Shown one piece after another: positions 1 through 6,058 of a stretch of 7,637 nucleotides of DNA. The stretch is taken from NCBI GenBank assembly GCA_903907305.1, contig CAIVNT010000641.1:1-7637 (forward strand), written 5' to 3'. The notes below the pieces were generated by a model. That model was not told where the DNA came from, made no database searches, and was given only the letters and a program-made list of their open reading frames with translations. Source of the stretch: an uncultured Ignavibacteriota bacterium. Lineage in GTDB: Bacteria; Bacteroidota; Ignavibacteria; UBA10030; UBA8401. A program made the position numbers and the translations under genes. The stretch's first letter is position 1. Each line of letters begins with the position of its first letter.

Positions 1-87
1 AAAATATTTGATAAAGCATCTCTTGGCGCACTACGGCAGCAGAGCATTAATCGAAAAATAATACTGCTGAAGATTGATCCATCATAA
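1..87 (+). CDS. Possible 3' end of an upstream gene (partial)
   Basis: Frame 1 is open from the window edge through 28 codons and ends in two consecutive TAA codons (85-87 and 88-90). The tail reads KIFDKASLGALRQQ and ends in IDPS. It would end 40 bases before the next gene on the same strand. A second frame, starting at base 2, is also open for 19 codons and stops at 59-61, so the choice of frame is uncertain. The fragment is too short to assign a family, and chance openness over this length is quite possible. Confidence 0.3.
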   Translation, partial: KIFDKASLGALRQQSINRKIILLKIDPS

Positions 88-105
88 TAAGGTTGAATAG
101 TTTTC
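74..105 (+). promoter_or_regulatory. Candidate Bacteroidota-type promoter for the LPP20-like gene
   Basis: TTG at 74-76 is followed after 21 bases by TAGTTTTC at 98-105, one base off the TAnnTTTG -7 box known from Bacteroides. Transcription would start near 112, leaving a leader of about 16 bases before the ATG at 128. The box overlaps or directly follows the possible end of the upstream frame. The match is short and the region AT-rich, so chance is a real alternative. Confidence 0.3.
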
Positions 106-127
106 AAACAACTTGTTCGGGATATAT

Positions 128-2023
128 ATGAGAATATTATCAATAATGATCTGCCTGCTGTTCATGGATTTAGTCACTGTGTTCGCTCAGCCTTCGTGGT
201 TCAGTTCGCCGGAGAAAGCGGGATATTCCGCTGATCAATATATGATTGGCACCGGCATCGGTCCTTCAGCATCTGCCGCATTAACAGCAGCGCAGCAGGC
301 AATTGCTTCGCAACTTCGTGTTTCCATTGAATCAAAAGTGGAAACATTTACACAGGAGATTAAGACAGGAGACAAAGAGGAGTTTCTCGATCAGTATAAG
401 AGCAGTGCATCAGCCGTTGTGAGTGAGACAGTGACCGGAATTCAAACAGCAAAACAGGAACAAGTCGCCGGAATTACATATGTGCTGGTCGTTCTCGATA
501 GACAAAAATATTTGAATGGACTCAGATCCGATTTGGACAATTTGTCGACGAAAATCGCCGATCTGATCAGAGAAGGGAAAAATATACTTAAAAATGGAAA
601 ACCATTTTCAGGCCTTGAACTTCTTCTGGAAGCTCAGGATGCACTCAATATATTCTTTTCAAAACGTGCCCTGTACGATGCGATGAATTCGTATCCATAT
701 CAATGGAATCAAAAAGAAGAAGCCGCAGACGTCATGCCGATCATCAAGAAAAGTCTATCGGATATCCGTCTTGAAGTATCACAAGGAGATAAACAAACGG
801 TAAAGTTAGGATTGATGTTGCCAAATCCTATACAATTTAAAGCGACAATACAGTATGAAGGGAAAAAACTGCCTATCCAGCAGTTGCCGATGGTCATCAG
901 CTATGACAATGGCTCTTTGATCGAGCGAGGCGTAACTAAAGATGACGGAACGATCGATGTATGGGTAAAAGCAATTCCATCGATGGCAGACAAAGGAAAA
1001 GTAACGGCCGTCCTCAATCCGTATAAATTGTCGCCGCTATTTCGAAAATATGTCGATGATGCAAAAGCAACAGCGTCATTCACAACATCGGCAAGCGCCC
1101 CAATGACCTTTTCGTTGACAATTAAAGATGAACAGGGCAGCAGAGTATTCGACGTTGAAAAAAAATTCGCTTTCGCTATCGAAAAAATGAATCATCGTGT
1201 ATCAGATAAAGCAATACTGATGCTGGATGGTGTAATCAAAAAAAATGATGTGAAGCAGATCGATGGTATGAAGGGGCCCCAATTCCTCACAACATGCGAG
1301 GTCACTATCTCATTAGGGATTTCTATTACCGGCGAAAAAATCGGAAGCATGTTTTCTACGGCGCAGGGATTAGCTGACAGCGAAGAAAAATCAATGAAAG
1401 CAGCCATCGCAAAGATGATGATCAATCCTAAGGAATTTGCTGAAATGATATCCCAATCCGAAGACGGATTGAAAAAAACCTATGAGAAAATCTCGGCAGA
1501 TGCGATGAAGTCGGCCAAAGCGAAATATTCCCAAGGTGATCTAACGGGAGCAATTGCAGAACTTGTCAATGTCATTTCGGACGACACCCGTGTTGCAGAG
1601 GCTTCAACCTTTATGGGAAAGATAAGAATGGAGATCAATAAAAAAGAGGAAGAGAGAATTACCCGAGAAGAAAAACAACAGGAATTATCCCGGCAGAATG
1701 AATTGGAAAAAGTACGATTAAATGCAGAAGTTAAAAAAGCAGAGGCGAATGCCAAAGTTGAGATTGAAAAGATTAAAGCAAATAAAGCGCCATCCTGGTT
1801 ACAGGGGGTATGGGTTTTATCAGATTCCAATATAGAGCTTCGATTGAACAAAGACCAATCGGCCAGCATTACAATTGATGGAAAGAAGATGCTTGGAAAA
1901 TATGACGTTACAAGTGATAAAATTATTCTTGATGTAGGACAAGATGGTGTGTTTCATCTTAATTATAATTCTTCCGAAAAAGTAGTGGTAAATGTCGAAG
2001 GAAAAGTATTTATGAAAAAATAA
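128..2023 (+). CDS. Exported LPP20-like protein with coiled coil and small C-terminal beta domain
   Basis: The product (631 residues from the ATG at 128) has a short signal peptide (MRILS, then a hydrophobic run, probably cut after the Ala in VFA-Q near residue 20). A PSWF start and a YMIGTGIG...A..AAQQAIASQLRVSIES stretch follow at about residues 22-75. These resemble the LPP20 family of envelope lipoproteins, but the mature N-terminus has no lipobox cysteine, so it is probably soluble periplasmic. A beta-rich segment at about 225-300 (with TKDDGTIDVWV) looks like an Ig- or transthyretin-like fold. A second mixed region at about 330-445 includes a GLADSEEKSMKAAIAKMM helix. A TPR-like helical pair lies near 453-500, a charged coiled coil (KKEEERITREEKQQEL...) at about 505-553, and a 70-residue beta-rich domain starting WLQGVWVLS ends the protein. 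An in-frame TTG at 113 would add five residues but lies at the predicted transcript start. There is no good Shine-Dalgarno site. Function unknown. Domain calls are by eye. Confidence 0.8.
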   Translation: MRILSIMICLLFMDLVTVFAQPSWFSSPEKAGYSADQYMIGTGIGPSASAALTAAQQAIASQLRVSIESKVETFTQEIKTGDKEEFLDQYKSSASAVVSETVTGIQTAKQEQVAGITYVLVVLDRQKYLNGLRSDLDNLSTKIADLIREGKNILKNGKPFSGLELLLEAQDALNIFFSKRALYDAMNSYPYQWNQKEEAADVMPIIKKSLSDIRLEVSQGDKQTVKLGLMLPNPIQFKATIQYEGKKLPIQQLPMVISYDNGSLIERGVTKDDGTIDVWVKAIPSMADKGKVTAVLNPYKLSPLFRKYVDDAKATASFTTSASAPMTFSLTIKDEQGSRVFDVEKKFAFAIEKMNHRVSDKAILMLDGVIKKNDVKQIDGMKGPQFLTTCEVTISLGISITGEKIGSMFSTAQGLADSEEKSMKAAIAKMMINPKEFAEMISQSEDGLKKTYEKISADAMKSAKAKYSQGDLTGAIAELVNVISDDTRVAEASTFMGKIRMEINKKEEERITREEKQQELSRQNELEKVRLNAEVKKAEANAKVEIEKIKANKAPSWLQGVWVLSDSNIELRLNKDQSASITIDGKKMLGKYDVTSDKIILDVGQDGVFHLNYNSSEKVVVNVEGKVFMKK

Positions 2024-2093
2024 CATCAGTAGTTTGTATTTATTCAACGCACAGCACGGAGTCAACCAAAGAAGATGCCTTTAGTGATATAAC

Positions 2094-2130
2094 AAAAAGG
2101 GCAGATGAAGTATTTTCATCTGCCCTTTTT
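2094..2130. terminator. Bidirectional intrinsic terminator between convergent genes
   Basis: An 11-bp perfect stem GGGCAGATGAA / TTCATCTGCCC (2099-2109 with 2115-2125) closes a 5-base loop (GTATT). It is flanked by AAAAA at 2094-2098 and TTTTT at 2126-2130, which extend pairing to 16 bp. Read on either strand the hairpin ends in a U-tract, so it can serve both the plus-strand gene ending at 2023 and the minus-strand gene ending at 2148. Confidence 0.9.
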
Positions 2131-2147
2131 CGTTTCTGATTCATTGT

Positions 2148-2582
2148 CTAATTCGCCGCCGCTTCTTTCTTCTGCATCTTCACCAATATGATCCCGCCGA
2201 TGATCATGCTGACCAGCCAGTATCCCGAATCGATCATGGTGAGCATAAATGATCTTCCCTGATACAGATTGTTCACCAGATGTACCATGGCAACAAATCC
2301 GATCCAGCTCCAGACAGCAGCCTGTGCGGCCCCCTTCACATCTTTCACCTGAAAGGCGTGGTGGATATAGGTCTGTACATAGAACATTACGAATGCACCA
2401 ACCAGTGAACCGCCCATCATGATAGCGTTATCCAACCCGCTCATTCCTTTCGCCATCTCTTCGGTAATGCCTGTATACTTCATCCATTGTGCGGAGAAGA
2501 GCACGCCGTACCACACCGCACCGATGATCCACATTACAACAGCTGCTACCGCCACAGCAACATAATTGATCTTTATATCCAT
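2148..2582 (-). CDS. DUF1761-type four-helix membrane protein
   Basis: The product is 144 residues, the usual size for the DUF1761 family of small integral membrane proteins. The N-terminal segment INYVAVAVAAVVMWIIGAVW followed by YGVLFSAQWMKYTG matches the family's typical opening (N-Y-x-A-V, then helix, then W-Y and W-M-K). Four hydrophobic helices are visible at about 6-28, 53-73, 86-106 and 118-135, with a lysine-rich C-terminal tail (VKMQKKEAAAN). The biochemical role of the family is not established. The start is well supported by an AAGGAGGG Shine-Dalgarno site at 2587-2594, with AGGAGG five bases from the ATG. The gene lies 95 bases downstream of the secreted-protein gene on the same strand. 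A candidate promoter in that gap suggests it can be transcribed alone. It shares its terminator with the convergent upstream gene. Confidence 0.88.
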   Translation of the reverse strand: MDIKINYVAVAVAAVVMWIIGAVWYGVLFSAQWMKYTGITEEMAKGMSGLDNAIMMGGSLVGAFVMFYVQTYIHHAFQVKDVKGAAQAAVWSWIGFVAMVHLVNNLYQGRSFMLTMIDSGYWLVSMIIGGIILVKMQKKEAAAN

Positions 2583-2627
2583 ACTACCCTCCTTGAAAAA
2601 TGACTGAGATTGTGAAAGAAGCGAGTG

Positions 2628-2658
2628 CGAAACTATGGAATTGAATTTTAAACATCAA
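2628..2658 (-). promoter_or_regulatory. Candidate promoter for the DUF1761 gene
   Basis: On the minus strand TTG (2658-2656) is followed after 20 bases by TAGTTTCG (2635-2628), one mismatch from the Bacteroidota -7 consensus TAnnTTTG. The predicted start near 2621 leaves a leader of about 40 bases containing the strong Shine-Dalgarno site. A perfect 10-bp palindrome, AACAATTGTT at 2661-2670, sits immediately upstream and could be a regulator site, or chance. Confidence 0.35.
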
Positions 2659-2677
2659 TAAACAATTGTTCACATTA

Positions 2678-3262
2678 TTATTTCATCTGCGTCAGTTTTG
2701 TGAGATCCGATGCATTCAGCAATGACTGCAGGATCGCTGCATCGGCAAATCCGTTTCCATTGGCAGTAACGATGAACCGATCCCCCACGACAAGCTGCAG
2801 CGAACAGGATCGTGAGGTCTCTTCCGAATGTAATTTTTCGATCCCTTTGTATCCATTAAATGTTACGGATTTCTCATACCCATCCTCCGTTTCATTCTCA
2901 AACTGCAATCCGGAGATCGCCTGCAACGAAGCAGCCATTCCTTCTCCCATTCCTGCATAATCCATGATCTCGACCGACGCACTCCATGTCACATCGATCA
3001 AAACAGAATCCTGCTTTCCGTCATCTATCGTCTGCAATTGTTTCTCCTTCTTCATCGCGGTGAATTCAACAGATGCGTTTGAAGTGGAGATTCCTGATGA
3101 TGAGATGGATTGACCCTTTGGTTTTTCTCTTGTGAATCCGGCAGGCGCTTTTACAGGAAGACATTTTTGCAGTTCTTTGAAATGAATCGTTTTCGGCGGG
3201 GCGGGAGTCTGAGCGGAAATGAAAAGCACGCATGCTGTGATCAATATAAGTATCTGTTTCAT
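2678..3262 (-). CDS. Small secreted protein of unknown function
   Basis: From the chosen ATG (3262-3260) the product is 194 residues. It begins MKQILILITACVLFISA, a clear signal peptide probably cut at ISA-Q near residue 17. The Cys at residue 11 is too early and is followed by more hydrophobic residues, so this is unlikely to be a lipoprotein. The mature part starts with a Pro-rich stretch (TPAPPK) and KTIHFKELQKCLP. An alternating, probably beta-rich region follows, with DVTWSASVEIMDYAGMGEGM around 91-109 and GYKGIEKLHSEETSRS around 138-152. Two cysteines remain after cleavage (34 and 153) and could form a disulfide. The frame stays open upstream to 3373. That extension would bury the signal peptide, and the GGAGGT site just before 3262 fixes the start here. 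I do not recognise the family. Confidence 0.8.
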   Translation of the reverse strand: MKQILILITACVLFISAQTPAPPKTIHFKELQKCLPVKAPAGFTREKPKGQSISSSGISTSNASVEFTAMKKEKQLQTIDDGKQDSVLIDVTWSASVEIMDYAGMGEGMAASLQAISGLQFENETEDGYEKSVTFNGYKGIEKLHSEETSRSCSLQLVVGDRFIVTANGNGFADAAILQSLLNASDLTKLTQMK

Positions 3263-3265
3263 TGA

Positions 3266-3271
3266 ACCTCC
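3266..3271 (-). promoter_or_regulatory. Shine-Dalgarno site fixing the secreted-protein start
   Basis: GGAGGT on the minus strand lies three bases upstream of the ATG at 3262-3260 (GGAGG at four bases). It supports the shorter 194-residue product with an N-terminal signal peptide over the in-frame extension that begins at 3373. Confidence 0.75.
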
Positions 3272-3285
3272 GTCTGGGTGATGTG

Positions 3286-3316
3286 CAAACCTACTGTTTC
3301 CGTTGGAGATATTCAA
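3286..3316 (-). promoter_or_regulatory. Candidate Bacteroidota-type promoter for the secreted-protein gene
   Basis: TAGGTTTG (3293-3286, minus strand) matches the TAnnTTTG -7 box exactly, and TTG (3316-3314) lies 20 bases upstream. A start near 3279 gives a leader of about 17 bases that just includes the GGAGGT ribosome-binding site. It is the best promoter match in the window and sits inside the rejected N-terminal extension, which it also argues against. Confidence 0.45.
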
Positions 3317-3397
3317 GGAATAATTCGCTTTCCTTTCTATCAATTTTTGCCGAAATTCATACATCATTACCAACCGAACCTATTATTCAATGAAAAT

Positions 3398-3401
3398 GGA
3401 G
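3398..3401 (+). promoter_or_regulatory. Shine-Dalgarno site deciding the enolase start
   Basis: GGAG lies six bases before the ATG at 3408. Two earlier in-frame ATGs (3390 and 3396) lack such a site. They would add a six-residue MKMEQK extension to the normal enolase N-terminus. Confidence 0.7.
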
Positions 3402-3407
3402 CAAAAA

Positions 3408-4700
3408 ATGTCAATAATTACAGACGTTTGGGCACGCGAGATCCTTGACTCACGCGGAAACCCGACAGTAGAAGCAGAAGTTGAACTCGAAGATGGTACC
3501 ATCGGCCGCGCAGCAGTCCCGAGCGGTGCATCCACCGGCGAACATGAAGCAGTAGAACTTCGTGACGGAGACAAAAATCGTTATCTCGGCAAAGGCACAT
3601 TGAAAGCTGTTGAAAATGTCAACGATATCATCGCCGAAGAACTGACGGGATTCGATGCACAGGACCAGGTTGGCATCGATAAGATGATGATCGAATTGGA
3701 CGGAACATCGAACAAATCCAAACTTGGCGCAAATGCTATACTCGCAGTTTCAATGGCGACAGCAAAAGCGGCAGCAAATTATTTCAATGTCCCCCTGTAT
3801 CGCTATCTCGGCGGCGTGAATGCAAAGGTCCTTCCGACTCCGATGATGAACATCATCAACGGCGGACGTCATGCGGATAACAATGTGGATTTCCAGGAAT
3901 TCATGGTCGTCCCTGCAAACGCACCGACATTTGCTGAAGCACTCCGTATGGGTACAGAAGTGTTCCACTCCCTGAAAGGCGTCCTTCATAAAAAAGGATA
4001 TAACACGGCAGTCGGCGATGAAGGCGGATTCGCACCGAGCCTGAAATCGAACGAAGAAGCTCTCGACGTTATCATGGAAGCGATCGGCAAAGCGGGATAC
4101 AAAGCAGGCGAAGATGTGTTCATCGCACTCGATCCGGCAAGCAGCGAGATGTATCAGAAAGAGGATGGAAAATATTTATTCTATAAATCAACGCAGGAAA
4201 AATTCACCGCAGAACAGATGGTTGCGTATTGGAAGAAATGGGTGGACAACTATCCGATCATCTCCATTGAAGACGGTATGGCGGAGAATGACTGGGCAGG
4301 CTGGAAACTTCTCACCGATACGATCGGTGGAAAAGTGCAGCTCGTCGGTGATGATCTGTTCGTGACGAACACCGAATTTCTTGCAAAAGGAATCTCGCAG
4401 GGTGTCGCAAATTCAATCCTGGTTAAAGTGAACCAGATCGGTACTCTGACGGAAACATTTGACGCGATTGAAATGGCAAAACGTGCACAATATACCGCCA
4501 TCATCAGCCATCGTTCCGGCGAAACGGAAGATGCTACCATCGCGGACATCGCCGTTGCAACGAACGCCGGTCAGATCAAGACCGGAAGCGCAAGCAGAAC
4601 GGATCGTATCGCAAAATACAATCAACTGCTGAGGATCGAAGAGGAATTGGATACGAACAGTATCTATGCAGGATTGGGCGCGTTCAATTTGAAACGCTGA
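3408..4700 (+). CDS. eno: Enolase (phosphopyruvate hydratase)
   Basis: Enolase interconverts 2-phosphoglycerate and phosphoenolpyruvate in glycolysis and gluconeogenesis. It is a cytoplasmic, Mg-dependent enzyme, EC 4.2.1.11. The 430-residue product has normal bacterial length and is intact. It opens with the family's I.D..AREILDSRGNPTVE segment and has the mobile-loop Ser42 in SGASTG. Active-site residues by family alignment are visible: His155 (GGRHADNN), Glu164 (DFQEFM), Glu205 (GDEGGFAP), Mg ligands Asp242 (ALDPASSE), Glu288 (SIEDG) and Asp315 (VGDDLF), Lys340 in the signature ILVKVNQIGTLTET, His368-Arg-Ser (SHRSGETED) and Lys391 (KTGSAS). The start at 3408 gives the standard N-terminus and has a GGAG site six bases upstream. 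The gene stands alone, divergent from the secreted-protein gene with a 145-base gap in which I could not pick a convincing plus-strand promoter. A strong terminator follows 26 bases after the stop. No inactivating change is seen. Confidence 0.98.
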   Translation: MSIITDVWAREILDSRGNPTVEAEVELEDGTIGRAAVPSGASTGEHEAVELRDGDKNRYLGKGTLKAVENVNDIIAEELTGFDAQDQVGIDKMMIELDGTSNKSKLGANAILAVSMATAKAAANYFNVPLYRYLGGVNAKVLPTPMMNIINGGRHADNNVDFQEFMVVPANAPTFAEALRMGTEVFHSLKGVLHKKGYNTAVGDEGGFAPSLKSNEEALDVIMEAIGKAGYKAGEDVFIALDPASSEMYQKEDGKYLFYKSTQEKFTAEQMVAYWKKWVDNYPIISIEDGMAENDWAGWKLLTDTIGGKVQLVGDDLFVTNTEFLAKGISQGVANSILVKVNQIGTLTETFDAIEMAKRAQYTAIISHRSGETEDATIADIAVATNAGQIKTGSASRTDRIAKYNQLLRIEEELDTNSIYAGLGAFNLKR

Positions 4701-4726
4701 TCTGAAGGAAAGGTAATACTATAGAT

Positions 4727-4766
4727 ATGCCGCATCAAGTGAAGACTTGGTGCGGCATTTTTATTT
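4727..4766 (+). terminator. Intrinsic terminator of enolase
   Basis: A 14-bp stem, ATGCCGCATCAAGT (4727-4740) with ACTTGGTGCGGCAT (4745-4758), has one T-G wobble and a GAAG tetraloop. It is followed by a T-rich run to 4766 (TTTTTATTT). The minus-strand gene that converges here has its TAA stop (4763-4761) inside this T-run. Read on the minus strand the hairpin has no good U-tract, so it probably stops mainly enolase transcripts. Confidence 0.92.
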
Positions 4767-5888
4767 GTGGCTGTAACCGAGTCCGAGAGGGAGTTCTGAG
4801 AATGTAACCCCTAATACGATCCCGTCCCATTCCCCGACCGCAAGATAGAATCCCGGTGAGTAATCGAAGATGGAGATCACTCCAGGATAGATATTCAGCT
4901 GCATATTGTACAATCCCGGTCCGGTGAACAGCACCGATGCCATCAGTGAAGTATTTTTGTCCCAAAAGAATCCCGCTGTTCCATCTAATTGAGGATCGAT
5001 CTTTCTGAATCCTCTCAACCGACCTTCTCGGAGTTTGTTCACAACGCGGCCGACGCCGAACGTAAGATTATTCTGTGGGTCATAAGCGTAACTGGTTCCG
5101 AAGATCGTATACACTCCATAATAGAAGAACGGCGACCAATTGCCAAGGAAAGAGAAATTTTTACGGACGTAATATTGCTGTCCCGCATTCTGTAGAAGAC
5201 CGTTGTATGGATCAAGGATCGGCTGCGGTGACCATTCGTTGACCGGCAGCGTCTCGGAGAAGAACGTTTTTCCCCACTCGGTACTGAAGATGGCAATACC
5301 GCTGAGATTAAATATATACAGATCGGCGACCAGGTCCACATTAATGCCTCGGTATCCTTCCGCTTCGATCACTTCATTCAATATCTGGTATGCAGTTGTG
5401 GTCAGGCCGGACCAAAGATAGGGAAGTGGAACATTATGATATTCAAGATACTCTGCCAGTTTCGCAAAGTGCATTCCATTTCCCACCGTGTGTCCTCCGA
5501 TATTCGGAAGGAATTCCGCATTCTTCACGCCGACAGTGAAATTGAAGATCTCCTGATGCACGAACTCATCCCATCCGAATTTGCGGATATTGCCGATGGG
5601 GTCGCGCATGTTCCGCCAGACGTGAGTCCCGTCCCCGTCATAATCCCACGTGAAAGGATTCTTTGGATGTCCGCCGTTCCGCATCATATCATATCCGCCG
5701 TTGATGAATACGCTAATGGGACCGACCTGAGATTCGGAACCGAATGTATTTTCGGGATGAAAGAAATAGTATTTCTTTTCCTGTGCATCCTGAGCGAATC
5801 CGGCTTGAATCAAGAGAAGAATCAACAGAGAAGAAGGTATTGAAATGAGGGATTTACAGGTGATATTCGTTCTTTTTTCCACCCTCAA
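4761..5888 (-). CDS. Secreted, probably outer-membrane-associated protein of unknown function
   Basis: The product (up to 375 residues) has a basic N-terminus, a hydrophobic stretch SSLLILLLIQAGFAQ and a probable signal cleavage near residue 32. The mature protein is rich in Tyr, Phe, Trp and Gly. Its second half has alternating aromatic stretches (SPFFYYGVYTIFG, SPGFYLAVGEW) like an outer-membrane or beta-rich envelope protein. A central block, NIGGHTVGNGMHFAKL at 129-144, then NEVIEA at 171-176 and GINVDLVADLYIFNLSG at 181-197, has a spaced His/Glu/Asp pattern. It recalls DUF2279/DUF3943-type proteins, but this is only a resemblance. DYDGDG at 82-87 looks like half of a calcium-binding loop, although the usual acidic twelfth position is Asn93. 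No ATG exists near the start. The outermost start is TTG at 5888, and GTG at 5882 is a reasonable alternative, giving 373 residues. The gene converges on enolase and diverges from the mutase gene. Function unknown. Confidence 0.78.
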   Translation of the reverse strand: MRVEKRTNITCKSLISIPSSLLILLLIQAGFAQDAQEKKYYFFHPENTFGSESQVGPISVFINGGYDMMRNGGHPKNPFTWDYDGDGTHVWRNMRDPIGNIRKFGWDEFVHQEIFNFTVGVKNAEFLPNIGGHTVGNGMHFAKLAEYLEYHNVPLPYLWSGLTTTAYQILNEVIEAEGYRGINVDLVADLYIFNLSGIAIFSTEWGKTFFSETLPVNEWSPQPILDPYNGLLQNAGQQYYVRKNFSFLGNWSPFFYYGVYTIFGTSYAYDPQNNLTFGVGRVVNKLREGRLRGFRKIDPQLDGTAGFFWDKNTSLMASVLFTGPGLYNMQLNIYPGVISIFDYSPGFYLAVGEWDGIVLGVTFSELPLGLGYSHK

Positions 5889-5916
5889 ATTTTAGTATAT
5901 TTTGCTCAAGAACAAA
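5886..5916 (-). promoter_or_regulatory. Weak candidate promoter overlapping the TTG start
   Basis: On the minus strand TTTG (5916-5913) is followed after 18 bases by TAAAATTTG (5894-5886), which has one base more than the TAnnTTTG -7 box. If it is real, the TTG start codon at 5888-5886 lies inside the promoter element. The transcript would then begin near or after the alternative GTG at 5882. A TATACT (about 5899-5894) could instead be a sigma70 -10 box, but no -35 accompanies it. Confidence 0.2.
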
Positions 5917-5998
5917 GAAAAATCTTTAGTTTTAAGGCAAACCACGGTATTCTGAGAATAGTTGAAATATAATGTGCGGAAGAAGAGTATCCACAGAT

Positions 5999-6017
5999 TG
6001 ATTGATAACATTAATCA
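5999..6017. promoter_or_regulatory. Imperfect palindrome upstream of the mutase gene
   Basis: TGATTGATAACATTAATCA has perfect 5-base outer arms (TGATT / AATCA) plus inner AT/AT symmetry about base 6008. One symmetric pair (6004/6012) and the centre do not match. It lies 41 bases before the ATG at 6059, in the 170-base gap between two divergent genes. It could be an operator for a dimeric regulator. The region is AT-rich and no second copy was noticed in this window, so this remains a guess. Confidence 0.25.
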
Positions 6018-6058
6018 CCAATACACCATCATATACCTCTCACCTAATCTAAACTATT

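Noticed and set aside
1480..1869. A 129-codon minus-strand frame inside the LPP20-like gene
   Set aside because: It is antisense to the coiled-coil region. The Ser/Phe/Leu-rich composition is what the complement of Glu/Lys/Arg-rich codons gives.
3230..3260. Possible lipobox (LITAC) in the secreted protein
   Set aside because: The cysteine is at residue 11 with hydrophobic residues continuing after it and a better signal-peptidase I site at ISA-Q, so lipidation is unlikely.
3263..3373. N-terminal extension of the secreted-protein gene (start at 3373)
   Set aside because: It would bury a clear signal peptide, and a good Shine-Dalgarno site and promoter match support the start at 3262.
4702..4806. 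GAAGGAAAGG followed by ATG and a short reading frame (MPHQVKTWCG...) after enolase, plus a TAATACTATAG string resembling a phage T7 promoter
   Set aside because: The frame is made mostly of the terminator hairpin and the antisense of the next gene, and the T7-like string lacks the central bases of that promoter. Both look like coincidence.
5436..5843. A 135-codon plus-strand frame inside the 4761-5888 gene
   Set aside because: It is a shadow of the minus-strand coding frame, which has the signal peptide and coherent composition; no family features were seen.
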